Shown: positions 46,754-56,739 of the stretch, piece after piece
Numbering within the stretch: the stretch's first letter is position 1
How the letters are laid out: each line of letters opens with the position of its first letter
Assembly (NCBI RefSeq): GCF_900143245.1
Contig: NZ_FRDK01000003.1
Coordinates: forward strand, 310,001-374,000
From: Flavobacterium fryxellicola
Lineage (GTDB): Bacteria > Bacteroidota > Bacteroidia > Flavobacteriales > Flavobacteriaceae
Length of the DNA stretch: 64,000 nucleotides
Reading direction: 5' to 3'
Notes under the pieces: generated by a model
What the model saw: only the letters and a program-made list of their open reading frames with translations
Databases searched by the model: none
What the model was told of the DNA's origin: nothing
Made by a program: the position numbers and the translations under genes

Positions 46754-47908
46754 ATGCAAATGCAATCTAAACCGGAACTACTCGTATTTAGTATATATTT
46801 AATGGGCGGAGGAGCAAGTTTTCATAGAAATATGATTGGTAATCGTCCAGATGATTTTTTTGATATAACATGTATTTATCTTAATCCGTTACATTGGAAT
46901 GCGAAGAGGAGTAATGATGTCATTTTGGATGATAATAATATTATTTTTAACTTTTTAGAGGAACCCATAAATGACGTTTCATCTCGACTTGAAAAATTAA
47001 TATCAGAAAGAGAAGGTGTTGTTATTACTAATTTTGATACAGAATTAGCTACACTAGGGACTTATGGAAGGCAAAAAAAGACAATTTTTTTTATTTGTCA
47101 AGATGATGCTTATATCTATTTGGTTAAAAAGTACAATCACATAATAGATGTTATCATTACTCATAACATAGCTGTATTCGAAGAGATTTGTAAATTATTG
47201 CCTAACAGACAGAAAGATATACATTTTATTCCTCATGGAGTAACAGTTCAGGACTTTGACAGGAATCATAATTTTGAGAATAAATTGCGATTAGTTTTTT
47301 TGGCCCGACATGTAAAACTTAAAGGGATTTATGATTTACCTAAAATTGATGATGAACTTAGAAAGCGTAATATAGATGTCGAGTGGTTTATTTTTGGAGA
47401 TGGAGAGGAAAGAGAAAATTTTATAAATGAAGTTCAATCAAAAGATAATTTTAATTTCTTTATTCCACAAACAACGGAGGATCTTATAGAAGCTTTAAAA
47501 ATTGCTGATGTTTATGTTCTACCATCTTCGCTTGATGGATTACCGGTTTCATTACTTGAATCAATGAGTGTGGGATGTGTGCCTGTAGTTTATAATTTTA
47601 GTGAAGGGATAAAAAAAGTAATAACTTCAGATATTGGTTTTGTATTACCGAGAGGAGATGTGATCGCTATGGCAGATAAAATTGAGTTTTTGTCTAAAAA
47701 TAGAAATGAATTAAAAAAAAGAAGTATTTCTTGCTCGGTAAAAATTAGTCAAGAATTTGATATAAAAAAGCAGTCTGGGCTCTATTTTCGTTTGTATAAA
47801 AATTATAAAAAACTAAAAAAAAGGAGATTTGCTAATTTGAAGCGTATAGTAAAAAAATATTTTAATAATAAGTATGTTAAGATAGTGTATCATTTTGTCA
47901 AAGACTAG
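46754..47908 (+). CDS. Glycosyltransferase family 4 protein
   Basis: A 384-residue GT-B fold enzyme. The C-terminal donor domain has LRLVFLARHVKLKGIYDLPK, FGDGEERE and the EX7E-like DGLPVSLLESMSVGCVPVV. The N-terminal acceptor domain includes GGGASFHRNM. It transfers a nucleotide-sugar residue onto the growing glycan; the sugar is not predictable. The gene is notably AT-rich. Confidence 0.85.
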   Translation: MQMQSKPELLVFSIYLMGGGASFHRNMIGNRPDDFFDITCIYLNPLHWNAKRSNDVILDDNNIIFNFLEEPINDVSSRLEKLISEREGVVITNFDTELATLGTYGRQKKTIFFICQDDAYIYLVKKYNHIIDVIITHNIAVFEEICKLLPNRQKDIHFIPHGVTVQDFDRNHNFENKLRLVFLARHVKLKGIYDLPKIDDELRKRNIDVEWFIFGDGEERENFINEVQSKDNFNFFIPQTTEDLIEALKIADVYVLPSSLDGLPVSLLESMSVGCVPVVYNFSEGIKKVITSDIGFVLPRGDVIAMADKIEFLSKNRNELKKRSISCSVKISQEFDIKKQSGLYFRLYKNYKKLKKRRFANLKRIVKKYFNNKYVKIVYHFVKD

Positions 47909-48033
47909 ACTTAATGAATAACAGTGTTGATTTGAAAGGTTTTATGCTTTTAAGTACACTATTAGAATGTTTTATTTCTCGTTTGTGGGGAAGTCTGACA
48001 AATAATTCTTAATCTAATTAAATATTTTTCAAA

Positions 48034-48927
48034 ATGAAAATGCTAATCATTGGTTCCAAGGGTTTTATAGGTAGTCATTGTGTCGATTATTTTAAATCTC
48101 AAGGGCATCAAATTTGGGAAGTGGATATAAATGAATCTCAAGAGGAAAATTGTTATGTCATAGATGGTCATAATTCTGATTTTTCTTTGCCGTTTCAAGA
48201 ACATCAATTTGATGTTTGCATCAATGCATCGGGATCTGCTCATGTTGGATTTTCATTTGAAAATCCTTCTAAAGATTTTGAGCTAAATGTGATTAATGTG
48301 CAAAAAATTTTAGTTGCAATTCGGGACTATAATAACAACTGCAAATTCATTAATTTTTCGAGTGCTGCAGTTTACGGTAATCCACAAACATTGCCTATTG
48401 CAGAAGATAGTGTTTGTAAACCCTTATCTCCCTATGGTTTTCATAAATTACAAAGTGAATTATTGCTTACAGAATACCACAAATTTTTTGGTTTATACAC
48501 TTGTAATTTACGAGTTTTTTCGGCTTATGGGCCACGATTAAAAAAACAATTGTTCTGGGACTTGTCTCAAAAATCACTTCAAAGTAATGTGATTTCACTT
48601 TTTGGGACAGGAAATGAGACCCGGGATTTCATTTATATTAACGACTTGGTGCAAATTATTAATTTGGTCATTCAGCATTCTACTTTTCAAGGTACCATTT
48701 ATAATGTTGGCAGCAATGTAGAAACGACAATTTTTGAGGCTGCACAAGTTTTTTTTAATGCTTTTTCACCTAATAAGGAAGTAGTTTTTAATGGAGAAGT
48801 TAAAGTAGGTGACCCCAACAACTGGTTAGCCGATATGGAAATCCTTAAAAAATATGGTTTTGAACCTCAGTTTAATTTACATTTGGGACTTAAAAAATAT
48901 GCTGAATGGCTGAAGGAAAACGAATAG
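48034..48927 (+). CDS. NAD-dependent epimerase/dehydratase (extended SDR)
   Basis: A 297-residue nucleotide-sugar SDR. The NAD motif is IIGSKGFIGSHCVDYF, with catalytic Ser in INFSSAAVYGN and the YxxxK pair in SPYGFHKLQSE. A DFIYINDLVQII segment is typical of sugar-nucleotide epimerases and dehydratases. It makes or converts an activated sugar for the locus. Its 3' end overlaps the next gene by 22 bases. Confidence 0.87.
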   Translation: MKMLIIGSKGFIGSHCVDYFKSQGHQIWEVDINESQEENCYVIDGHNSDFSLPFQEHQFDVCINASGSAHVGFSFENPSKDFELNVINVQKILVAIRDYNNNCKFINFSSAAVYGNPQTLPIAEDSVCKPLSPYGFHKLQSELLLTEYHKFFGLYTCNLRVFSAYGPRLKKQLFWDLSQKSLQSNVISLFGTGNETRDFIYINDLVQIINLVIQHSTFQGTIYNVGSNVETTIFEAAQVFFNAFSPNKEVVFNGEVKVGDPNNWLADMEILKKYGFEPQFNLHLGLKKYAEWLKENE

Positions 48928-50051
48928 GGATTATTTACAACTACAATGAAAACTGGATAGGTGGAGCTTATTACATTCAGAATTTGATTCGTTCGATGAA
49001 TTTTCTTCCTGAAAATGAACAAAATCAGTTGTATATTCTTACGGGTAATAAAGGCTCTTTTCAAGAATTAAAAAAGAGTACAAGTTATGCTCATTTAAAG
49101 TTTTTAGAGTATCCATCACGATGTAATATACTTCAAAGGATAGTAAATAAAGTTTCTTTAAAAATTGTTAAAAAAAAAATTATTGAAAGGAAGATTCGAT
49201 TAGACAGTGTTTTTCCTCTTTATCATATTGCGGAAAATTTAAAACATATCAAAAATTCAGTCTTTTGGATACCGGATTTACAGGAAAAATTCTTGCCGGA
49301 ATTTTTTTCTTCGGAAGAAGTGAAACAACGTTCTGAATGTTGTGAAAAAATGGTAGTTTTAAATTATCCTATTGTCTTTAGCAGTCAAGCAGCTCTAAAC
49401 GATTTTAATATTTTTTACCCCAATTCAAAAAACGATAAAAAAGTATTGCAATTTGCTGTTGTTCATCCTATATTGCAGCGGAACAACATACACGAGGTTA
49501 AGGTGAAATATGGTATTCAGGGAGATTATTTTTTTTCTCCCAATCAATTTTGGCAGCATAAAAATCAAATAGCCATAATTGAATCAGCAAAAATTTTAAA
49601 GGATAAAGGAATTATCTTTAAAATTGTTTTTACTGGCAAAGAACACGATTATAGAAGCCCAAATTACACCAATAAATTGAAGCAAAAAGTTGTTGATTAT
49701 CAATTAGAAAAAGAAATTATTTTTCTCGGGTTTATAGATCGAATAGACCAGCTTGTATTGATGAAAAATGCACAAGCAGTAATTCAACCCTCCTTGTTTG
49801 AAGGTTGGAGTACCGTAGTAGAAGATGCAAAAGCATTGAATCAAACGTTAATTGTTTCTAATATAGCTGTTCATCGGGAACAATTAAAAGAAAAAGCATA
49901 CTATTTCTCACCAAATAATTATAATGAATTAGCAAATAACATAGTGGAAGTAATTGAGAATCCAGTGAACAAATTGAGATATGATTTAGATTACTCTGAG
50001 AATATTAAAATGTTTGCCTTAAATTTAAAACAACTTTTATATAATAATTAA
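48906..50051 (+). CDS. Glycosyltransferase family 4 protein
   Basis: A 381-residue GT-B enzyme. The N-terminal GIIYNYNENWIGGAYYIQNL is the acceptor-side glycine loop. The donor side has DYFFSPNQFWQHKNQIAIIE and PSLFEGWSTVVEDAKALNQT (EX7E-type motif). The start at 48906 lies within the end of the SDR gene, implying translational coupling. Confidence 0.85.
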   Translation: MAEGKRIGIIYNYNENWIGGAYYIQNLIRSMNFLPENEQNQLYILTGNKGSFQELKKSTSYAHLKFLEYPSRCNILQRIVNKVSLKIVKKKIIERKIRLDSVFPLYHIAENLKHIKNSVFWIPDLQEKFLPEFFSSEEVKQRSECCEKMVVLNYPIVFSSQAALNDFNIFYPNSKNDKKVLQFAVVHPILQRNNIHEVKVKYGIQGDYFFSPNQFWQHKNQIAIIESAKILKDKGIIFKIVFTGKEHDYRSPNYTNKLKQKVVDYQLEKEIIFLGFIDRIDQLVLMKNAQAVIQPSLFEGWSTVVEDAKALNQTLIVSNIAVHREQLKEKAYYFSPNNYNELANNIVEVIENPVNKLRYDLDYSENIKMFALNLKQLLYNN

Positions 50052-50065
50052 GGATTCTCAACATA

Positions 50066-50848
50066 ATGAGCACAAAAATTTCCATTATAACCATCAATCG
50101 TAACAACCTCGAGGGTCTAAAAACAACTATTGAGAGTGTAGTGAAACAAACGTGGTCAGCGTTTGAATATATTGTTATTGATGGTGGTTCTACGGATGGG
50201 AGTAAGGCTTATATTGAGGCTCAAAGTGAAAATATAGATTACTGGATAAGTGAGCCAGATAAGGGTATTTATAATGCCATGAATAAAGGTATTCTTAAAG
50301 CTTCGGGTGATTATTTGCTATTTTTGAATAGCGGAGATCATTTTGACAGCTATACTGTACTCCAAGAAAACCATAACCAAGTAACAAATTATGATTTAAT
50401 TTATTTCAATCTTAAAGTTATTGGTGATAACAATGTATTTCTAAAAAAATATCCTGACCAATTATCATTTTCCTATTTTACAAATGATACTTTACCTCAT
50501 CCCGCTACTTTTATTAAAGCCTCTTTATTTACCAAGATAGGAATGTATGATGAAAGTTTTAAAATTGTTTCTGATTGGAAATTTTTTATGGAAGGCGTTT
50601 GTAAATTTAATTGTTCATATGTAAGGGTTGATGAAACTTTAACTACATTTTATATGGATGGTATCAGTTCAGACCCTCATAATAAAGTTTTAATTTTTGA
50701 GGAAAGTCAGAAAATCCTAAAATCTAACTTCCCAGCTTTTATTTGTGATAATGAGAAATTATTTGAACTGAAAACGATAGTCGACAATCTTAGAAAATCA
50801 AGAAAAGTAAAAGTATTAGTAAAATTGGGAATATTAAATAAGTTTTAA
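50066..50848 (+). CDS. Glycosyltransferase family 2 protein
   Basis: A 260-residue GT-A enzyme. SIITINRNNLEGLKTTIESV opens the nucleotide-binding fold, with DGGSTDGS and the metal-binding loop at FLNSGDHFD (a D-x-D variant, SGD). DKGIYNAMNKGI is typical of WcaA/colanic-type GT2 enzymes. It adds one sugar to the lipid-linked glycan. Confidence 0.87.
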   Translation: MSTKISIITINRNNLEGLKTTIESVVKQTWSAFEYIVIDGGSTDGSKAYIEAQSENIDYWISEPDKGIYNAMNKGILKASGDYLLFLNSGDHFDSYTVLQENHNQVTNYDLIYFNLKVIGDNNVFLKKYPDQLSFSYFTNDTLPHPATFIKASLFTKIGMYDESFKIVSDWKFFMEGVCKFNCSYVRVDETLTTFYMDGISSDPHNKVLIFEESQKILKSNFPAFICDNEKLFELKTIVDNLRKSRKVKVLVKLGILNKF

Positions 50849-51688
50849 ATGAATGCTATAGTCTCCATAATTGTCCCATGCTACAATCAAGCCCAGTACC
50901 TAGATGAAGCATTGCAGTCTGTACTTGATCAAACCTATCAAAATTGGGAATGTATTGTTGTAAACGATGGAAGTCCAGATAATACAGAAAATATAGTTGA
51001 AAAATGGCTAAAAAGAGATACGAGGTTTCAATATTTATTTAAAGAAAATGGAGGAGTTAGCAGCGCTAGAAATTTCGGAATAAGTCATGCGGTTGGGGAG
51101 TTTATTTTACCTTTAGATGCAGATGATAAGATTGGGAGTGATTATATCACTTTAGGCATAAAGGTGTTTAAGTATGATATAGCATTAAAAGTAGTGTACT
51201 GTAGAGCCGAATATTTTGGTGAAAAAAGTGGTCCTTGGAACTTGCAGCCTTATTCACTTAAAGAATTAGCAAGGTTAAATATGATTTTTTGCTCAGCATT
51301 ATACAGGAAAAAAGATTGGGAACTGGTGAGAGGTTATGATACAAATATGATTTATGGTATTGAAGACTGGGAATTTTGGATTTCAATTTTAAAAGATGGA
51401 GGAAAGGTTTTCTGTTTAGATACGGTACAATTTTATTACAGAACAAAACAGGTATCGAGACAAAGACAATTAGATGGTGAAACGGTTAAAATCATGAATG
51501 AGTACATGAGTATTAAACATGTCGATTTCTTTATAAAACAGTTGGGATCTTATATGGAACTTAATGAAGTGATAGATACTAATAAAAAGTGTTCTGAAAA
51601 TTTAAAAAGCGAGAAATTTGTAATTGATGCTTTTTGTACGACCTTTTTTGGTTTTTCGGTATTTGGATTGTATAAAATAAAGAAATAA
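50849..51688 (+). CDS. Glycosyltransferase family 2 protein
   Basis: A 279-residue GT-A enzyme beginning directly after the previous stop. SIIVPCYNQAQYLDEALQSV, VVNDGSPDNT and the DxD motif in PLDADDKIG are clear. The later IEDWEFWISILKDGGKVFC is the usual acceptor-side ED motif. A further sugar-transfer step in the same operon. Confidence 0.9.
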   Translation: MNAIVSIIVPCYNQAQYLDEALQSVLDQTYQNWECIVVNDGSPDNTENIVEKWLKRDTRFQYLFKENGGVSSARNFGISHAVGEFILPLDADDKIGSDYITLGIKVFKYDIALKVVYCRAEYFGEKSGPWNLQPYSLKELARLNMIFCSALYRKKDWELVRGYDTNMIYGIEDWEFWISILKDGGKVFCLDTVQFYYRTKQVSRQRQLDGETVKIMNEYMSIKHVDFFIKQLGSYMELNEVIDTNKKCSENLKSEKFVIDAFCTTFFGFSVFGLYKIKK

Positions 51689-51690
51689 TA

Positions 51691-52584
51691 ATGCTAGCTA
51701 TAGTTATCCCGTTCTATAAACTCTTTTTTTTTGAAGAAACATTACAGTCGTTAGCTAATCAAACAGATAAGCGTTTTAAAGTGTATATTGGTAACGATGC
51801 CAGTCCAGAGAACCCTAATCATTTATTGGAAAAGTATCAAGGACAATTTGAATTTATATATCATCGCTTTGAAAGTAATTTAGGAGGAACATCTTTAGTA
51901 AAGCAATGGGAGCGTTGTATTGCCAAGATCGAAAATGAAAAATGGATAATGATATTGGGGGATGATGATTATTTAGAAACAAATGTTGTAGCTAAATGGT
52001 ATCAACATTATGATGCGTTTTACGATAAATCTAATGTTATTAGGTTTGCTTCAAAATCTGTGAATATGAAATTAAACGGAATTATTAGCGATTCCTTTAC
52101 ACATCCTTTGTGGGAAAAAGCAGCTGCTTCTTATTTTAGAAGATTTAAGGGTTTAACAAGGAGTACTTTATCTGAATATGTATTTTCTAAAGAATCTTTT
52201 TTGAATTATGGTTTTCATGATTTTCCATTGGCTTGGCATAGTGATGATGCTGCTTGGTTGGATTTTTCGGACAGCAGGCCTATTTATACTATTAATGATA
52301 GTAATGTATTTGTAAGATTTTCTATAATAAGTATTTCTGGGAATAATGAGACTCAAAATTTAAAAGACCTTGCATCTGTTTATTTTATCAAAAAAAGTAT
52401 TTTAAATAAATTCGATTTGTTTAAAAAAAATCAACAAATCGAATTAGCATTATATTATGAAGTAGTAATAAAAAAGAACAGAAAATTAAAATATAATGAA
52501 TGGTTAGAATTATTTTTTATTTATGCCATCAATTTAGATTTCCTTCAATTTACTAAGTGTTTTAGGAGATTTATGTTGCGTTAA
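51691..52584 (+). CDS. Glycosyltransferase family 2 protein
   Basis: A 297-residue GT-A protein. AIVIPFYKLFFFEETLQSLA, YIGNDASPENP and ILGDDDYLE (DxD) are present. It starts two bases after the preceding gene and is the third consecutive GT2. A 121-bp gap follows before the frameshifted methyltransferase. Confidence 0.85.
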   Translation: MLAIVIPFYKLFFFEETLQSLANQTDKRFKVYIGNDASPENPNHLLEKYQGQFEFIYHRFESNLGGTSLVKQWERCIAKIENEKWIMILGDDDYLETNVVAKWYQHYDAFYDKSNVIRFASKSVNMKLNGIISDSFTHPLWEKAAASYFRRFKGLTRSTLSEYVFSKESFLNYGFHDFPLAWHSDDAAWLDFSDSRPIYTINDSNVFVRFSIISISGNNETQNLKDLASVYFIKKSILNKFDLFKKNQQIELALYYEVVIKKNRKLKYNEWLELFFIYAINLDFLQFTKCFRRFMLR

Positions 52585-52705
52585 TTTATGTTGAGTTATA
52601 CTTTGAATTAATGTAGTACCAATTCTTTATTTTTTTTTATAGCTGTTTATGAGATATTCTATCATATATTGAAACCTAAATTATGAACTTTAAAATATAA
52701 TTTTA

Positions 52706-53405
52706 ATGGTAAATCAGTTTACAGACTTGAGATTATCTACACATATTCTTGAAAGTTATGTTATTAGAAACGAAATTTTTGAAGCAATTTCTGTTGTAAA
52801 ACATTCATTCAGAGGTAAAGTATTAGATTCTGGTTGTGGCATTATGCCCTATAAAAAAGTAATTCTGGAAAATAAAGAAATAACGAGTTATGTAGCATTA
52901 GATATTGAATCTGGACTCAGTTATGACGACGTTGGGCCAGATTTTTGTTGGAATGGATTAACAATGCCTTTTGAAAATGACACTTTTGAAGTTGTATTAT
53001 CTACAGAGGTCCTCGAACACGTTCTCAATCCAGATATTTACTTACTTGACGTAAAAAGAGTCTTGAAGCCAGGGGGAGGCTTTTTTAAGGCCATTTTTAA
53101 TGTCATTACATGAGGATCCTTATGATTATTACAGATATACTCCTTATGCTTTAGAAGAAATTTTTAAAAGAATTGGATTTATCAATATTGTAATAAAACC
53201 TATGGGAAGATACAATGCTGCAATGGCTAAAATGATGGGCTTATGGGTAAGTAAGTATTTGTGGCGTAATAAGAAAAAAATTATGAGAGTTATTGTAAAG
53301 CCAATTATTAATTATTTATATAAAAAAGATAAAGCTCCTGGAGATTTTAAAAGATCAACTATGGTAGTAGGTTTGTGTGGAACAGTTAGAAAACCAATTC
53401 TTTAA
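52706..53405 (+). pseudogene. SAM-dependent methyltransferase, frameshifted
   Basis: The first frame (52706-53113) gives a class I methyltransferase N-terminus: VLDSGCGIMPYKKVI (SAM loop), VALDIES, and STEVLEHVLNPDIYLLDVKR. The expected C-terminal half, LHEDPYDYYRYTPYALEEIF and onwards to 53405, continues in another frame. The break falls at 53072-53086, where a G5 run and a T6 run occur. Removing one T would give KPGGGFLRPFLMSLHEDP, a smooth join. So the gene is broken by one extra base, through mutation, slippage or a sequencing error. If active, it could methylate a sugar of the glycan. Confidence 0.85.
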
Positions 53406-53408
53406 TAA

Positions 53409-54557
53409 ATGAAAATTCTCTTTGTCTCCATGCATTCCATCCATGCAATTCGTTGGATCGAGAATCTTAATGGTAGCGCCCACGAATTATATTGGTTTGA
53501 TGTGACGAGTAACGGAAAATTAAATACGATCAATAAAGTACATCAAGTAACGAATTGGAAGAAGAGAAAAATTCCATATTTAAAAGGAGAATATTTCTTA
53601 AGCAAAAATTATAAATCTTTATATAATTTATTAAATCCTTTTTTTGAAGTTACAGCAAGCGAATATTTGGAGAAAATAATTCAAGATATTCAGCCTGATC
53701 TTATACATAGTTTTGAAATGCATAGCTGTAGTTATCCAATTTTAAAAACTATGATTAAATATAGTCATATAAAATGGTTGTATTCTTGCTGGGGGAATGA
53801 TTTGTACTATAATCGACAAATTCCAAAGGATTTAAAAACGATTAAAAGAATATTGTCAAGAATTGATTTTTTACATACTGATTGTCAAAGGGATTTTGGC
53901 ATTGCAAAATCACTGGGCTTTAAGGGGGATTTTTTGGGTGTAATTCCTACAGGCGGGGGGTATGATTTAACATATTATAAAAATTATCTATTCCCTTTTG
54001 AAGAAAGGAAAATAATTTTGATAAAAGGCTATGAACATTTATTTGGTAGAGGGCTGAACGTTGTAAAAGCATTACAAATTGTGAATGATCTTTTATTTAC
54101 TTATGAAGTGGTTGTTTTTGGTGCACACCAAGAAGTTATAGATTTTATTAATTTTAATAAATTACCATTTAAGACTTTTGGAAGACATGATTTGTCTCAA
54201 AAGGAATTGATTAAATTAATGGGTAAATCCATTTTATATGTTGGGAATAGTTTATCAGATGGAATGCCAAATACACTATTGGAAGCAATAATTATGCAAG
54301 CATTTCCAATACAATCTAATCCAGGAAATGCCACTGCAGAAATTATTGAGAACAAAAAAAATGGATTGCTTATTAATGATTCTAATGATGTAAATGAAAT
54401 TAAAGATAAAATTATTTTTGCTTTAACTAATTTAAAATCATTGAAGCAGGCGATGATTCTAAATAATAAAATAGCTGAACAAAGACTGAACTATAATCAT
54501 AATCAATTAAGAATTGAAGAGATTTATTCAAGAATAGATGAAATTTTAAATTTTTAG
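53409..54557 (+). CDS. Glycosyltransferase family 4 protein
   Basis: A 382-residue GT-B enzyme. The N-terminus is ILFVSMHSIHAIRWIENL; DLIHSFEMHSC and WLYSCWGNDLYYN lie in the acceptor domain. The donor region holds VGNSLSDGMPNTLLEAIIMQ with the usual Glu pair. It follows the broken methyltransferase after three bases. Confidence 0.85.
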   Translation: MKILFVSMHSIHAIRWIENLNGSAHELYWFDVTSNGKLNTINKVHQVTNWKKRKIPYLKGEYFLSKNYKSLYNLLNPFFEVTASEYLEKIIQDIQPDLIHSFEMHSCSYPILKTMIKYSHIKWLYSCWGNDLYYNRQIPKDLKTIKRILSRIDFLHTDCQRDFGIAKSLGFKGDFLGVIPTGGGYDLTYYKNYLFPFEERKIILIKGYEHLFGRGLNVVKALQIVNDLLFTYEVVVFGAHQEVIDFINFNKLPFKTFGRHDLSQKELIKLMGKSILYVGNSLSDGMPNTLLEAIIMQAFPIQSNPGNATAEIIENKKNGLLINDSNDVNEIKDKIIFALTNLKSLKQAMILNNKIAEQRLNYNHNQLRIEEIYSRIDEILNF

Positions 54558-54621
54558 GAGATTAAATTTAAATATTAACAACTTTAAACTGTATTTATTT
54601 GTACATAAGTAACTTAAATTT

Positions 54622-55560
54622 ATGAATCCATTAATTTCCATAATAATTCCATCATACAATCGTGAAAAGCTAATAAGCGAAACTCTGGATAGTGTTTTAG
54701 AACAAACGTATACCAACTGGGAGTGTATCATTATTGATGATAGATCAACTGATAGTACTATTATGATTCTTGACGATTATTCAAATCGAGATAATAGATT
54801 TATCACAATTACTAAGCCTTTAGAATTGAAGCAAGGAGCCAGTGTTTCAAAAAATTTAGGACTTCAAATAGCAAGAGGAGAATATATTCAATTTTTAGAT
54901 TCAGATGATGTTTTAGCAGAGAATAAGTTGGAAAAACAAATTGAGACCTTAAAAAATGAGAATGAAAAAACAATCTCTGTTTGTATAACTAGTACTTTTA
55001 GGCAGATAAATGATGAGATTATTTTAGAGTATGATAGAAAGGATTATCGAAATTTTAATAATTCTGAATCGTATTTTGATATAGTAGGTGAAATGGGAGG
55101 GTATTATGCGCCTGAAAGTTTTTTAATAAGTAAAGCCTTAGTTAATTTTTCGGGTTATTGGAATGAAAGTTTAACTTTGAATGATGATGGGGAATTTTTT
55201 TTCAGGATAATTTATAACTCAAATAAGATTTTTTTTAATAAAGATACTTTTGTTCGTCATAGAGATAAGACCGGCAATAATTTAAGTATGCTTAATTCAT
55301 TTCAAAAAGCAACGAGCCTCTTAAATAGTTGGAAAATTATAGAAATATTATACAATGTAAAATATAATAAATTAAATTCTAACTATTTAGATAAAAAAAA
55401 ATGGGCCGTTTATAATGAGTTGAAAAGAACCTATCCAATATTAATCAAACAAAATAAATTCTTTTTTTATAATCAAAAAAAGAAAGATAATCTTTTATAC
55501 AAGTTCAATAAATTAAAGAGAAGAGTAAAAGCAAGATTAAAAATTATTTATAAATACTAA
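54622..55560 (+). CDS. Glycosyltransferase family 2 protein
   Basis: A 312-residue GT-A enzyme. SIIIPSYNREKLISETLDSV, IIDDRSTDST and the DxD loop in QFLDSDDVLA are clear, followed by a NDDGEFFFRI acceptor motif. The C-terminal 50 residues are very Lys-rich, possibly a membrane-surface contact. The last base abuts the next gene. Confidence 0.88.
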   Translation: MNPLISIIIPSYNREKLISETLDSVLEQTYTNWECIIIDDRSTDSTIMILDDYSNRDNRFITITKPLELKQGASVSKNLGLQIARGEYIQFLDSDDVLAENKLEKQIETLKNENEKTISVCITSTFRQINDEIILEYDRKDYRNFNNSESYFDIVGEMGGYYAPESFLISKALVNFSGYWNESLTLNDDGEFFFRIIYNSNKIFFNKDTFVRHRDKTGNNLSMLNSFQKATSLLNSWKIIEILYNVKYNKLNSNYLDKKKWAVYNELKRTYPILIKQNKFFFYNQKKKDNLLYKFNKLKRRVKARLKIIYKY

Positions 55561-56571
55561 ATGCGATTAGGTTTCAACCCACATAAAGATCAACCACAAG
55601 AGGAGGCTGAATATTTACATCAGATTATTATTCCAGTCTATATACCTAATCAACAAGGGTATTTTAAAGACAGTTTTAAAATTTTTCAACTTTGTTTGGA
55701 ATCATTATTTTCAACTGTACATGATAAAACGTTTATTACGATTGTCAATAATGGAAGTGGTAGTTTTGTTAAAGATTATTTGGATGAATTATTGGTGCAA
55801 AATAGAATACATGAAGTAATTCACACCCACAATATAGGTAAGCTAAATGCAATTATAAAAGGTTTAGCGGGGAATAATATTGAGTTGGTTACTATTACTG
55901 ATGCAGATGTACTATTTCTTGTCAATTGGCAAAAAGAAACAGTGAAAGTATTCGCACATTTACCACAAGCTGGAGTAGTTGGTATCGTTCCCCAATTTAA
56001 AACTTATGAAATAAATTGTGGGACTGTTATTTTTGATAATTTTTGTAATAAAAATTTAAAATTTATACCAGTAAAAAATAAAGAAGCATTAATTCGTTTT
56101 TATGATAGTATCGGTTGGGATAGAAGTTACAATCAGGACTATTTAAAATATAATTTGGGATTGGAAATTAATTCTGATTTAAAAGTTCTGGTTGGTTCGG
56201 GACATTTTGTAGCTACCTATAAAAAAGATATGTTTCAAGATATTACGACATATATAGGGTATAAATTAGGAGGGAATAGTGAAGGATATTTAGATCGAGC
56301 ACCACTTATAAAGGGATATTGGCGAGTAACTACTTATGATAATTATGCTTATCATATGGGTAACACTTTCGAAAATTGGATGAAATTAGAGCAACAACAG
56401 GAACATGCTAAGCAATATCCAATTTCTAATTTCAATAAAAATTTAACGCTACGTGGTTTTAGCTATTTTGTAAAAAACAGAGCTTTTATAAAATTCATTT
56501 CTATAAAGTGGTTGGTTAAGTTATTTATACAATGGAAAAAATTGCCACGAGAAATGATTGAAAAATATTAA
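55561..56571 (+). CDS. Glycosyltransferase, GT-A fold (family 2-like)
   Basis: A 336-residue protein. QIIIPVYIPNQQGYFKDSFK begins a GT-A fold; TIVNNGSG and a DxD in TITDADVLFL are visible. It is more diverged than its neighbours, and no close subgroup is evident. It starts immediately after the preceding stop. A compositional change follows before wecB. Confidence 0.75.
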   Translation: MRLGFNPHKDQPQEEAEYLHQIIIPVYIPNQQGYFKDSFKIFQLCLESLFSTVHDKTFITIVNNGSGSFVKDYLDELLVQNRIHEVIHTHNIGKLNAIIKGLAGNNIELVTITDADVLFLVNWQKETVKVFAHLPQAGVVGIVPQFKTYEINCGTVIFDNFCNKNLKFIPVKNKEALIRFYDSIGWDRSYNQDYLKYNLGLEINSDLKVLVGSGHFVATYKKDMFQDITTYIGYKLGGNSEGYLDRAPLIKGYWRVTTYDNYAYHMGNTFENWMKLEQQQEHAKQYPISNFNKNLTLRGFSYFVKNRAFIKFISIKWLVKLFIQWKKLPREMIEKY

Positions 56572-56739
56572 GATTTTTTTTAATTGTTTATTTTACCAAT
56601 AAAAATTAAGTTATTTGGACTTTTGCACTTATAAAAACACATTGGTGAATTGTCTATATTTCAAAAAAGTAAATGGAAGTTTTTTTATATTATACATCCT
56701 TTAAAATTACCAGTTTATAAAATCAAAAAGTATTGGCCA

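Noticed and set aside
53100..53405. Independent 101-residue gene
   Set aside because: It is the out-of-frame C-terminal half of the methyltransferase that begins at 52706.
56650..56739. 30-residue N-terminal extension of WecB from a TTG
   Set aside because: The conserved family start ILIVFGTRPEA begins right after the ATG at 56740, and the extension has no family resemblance.
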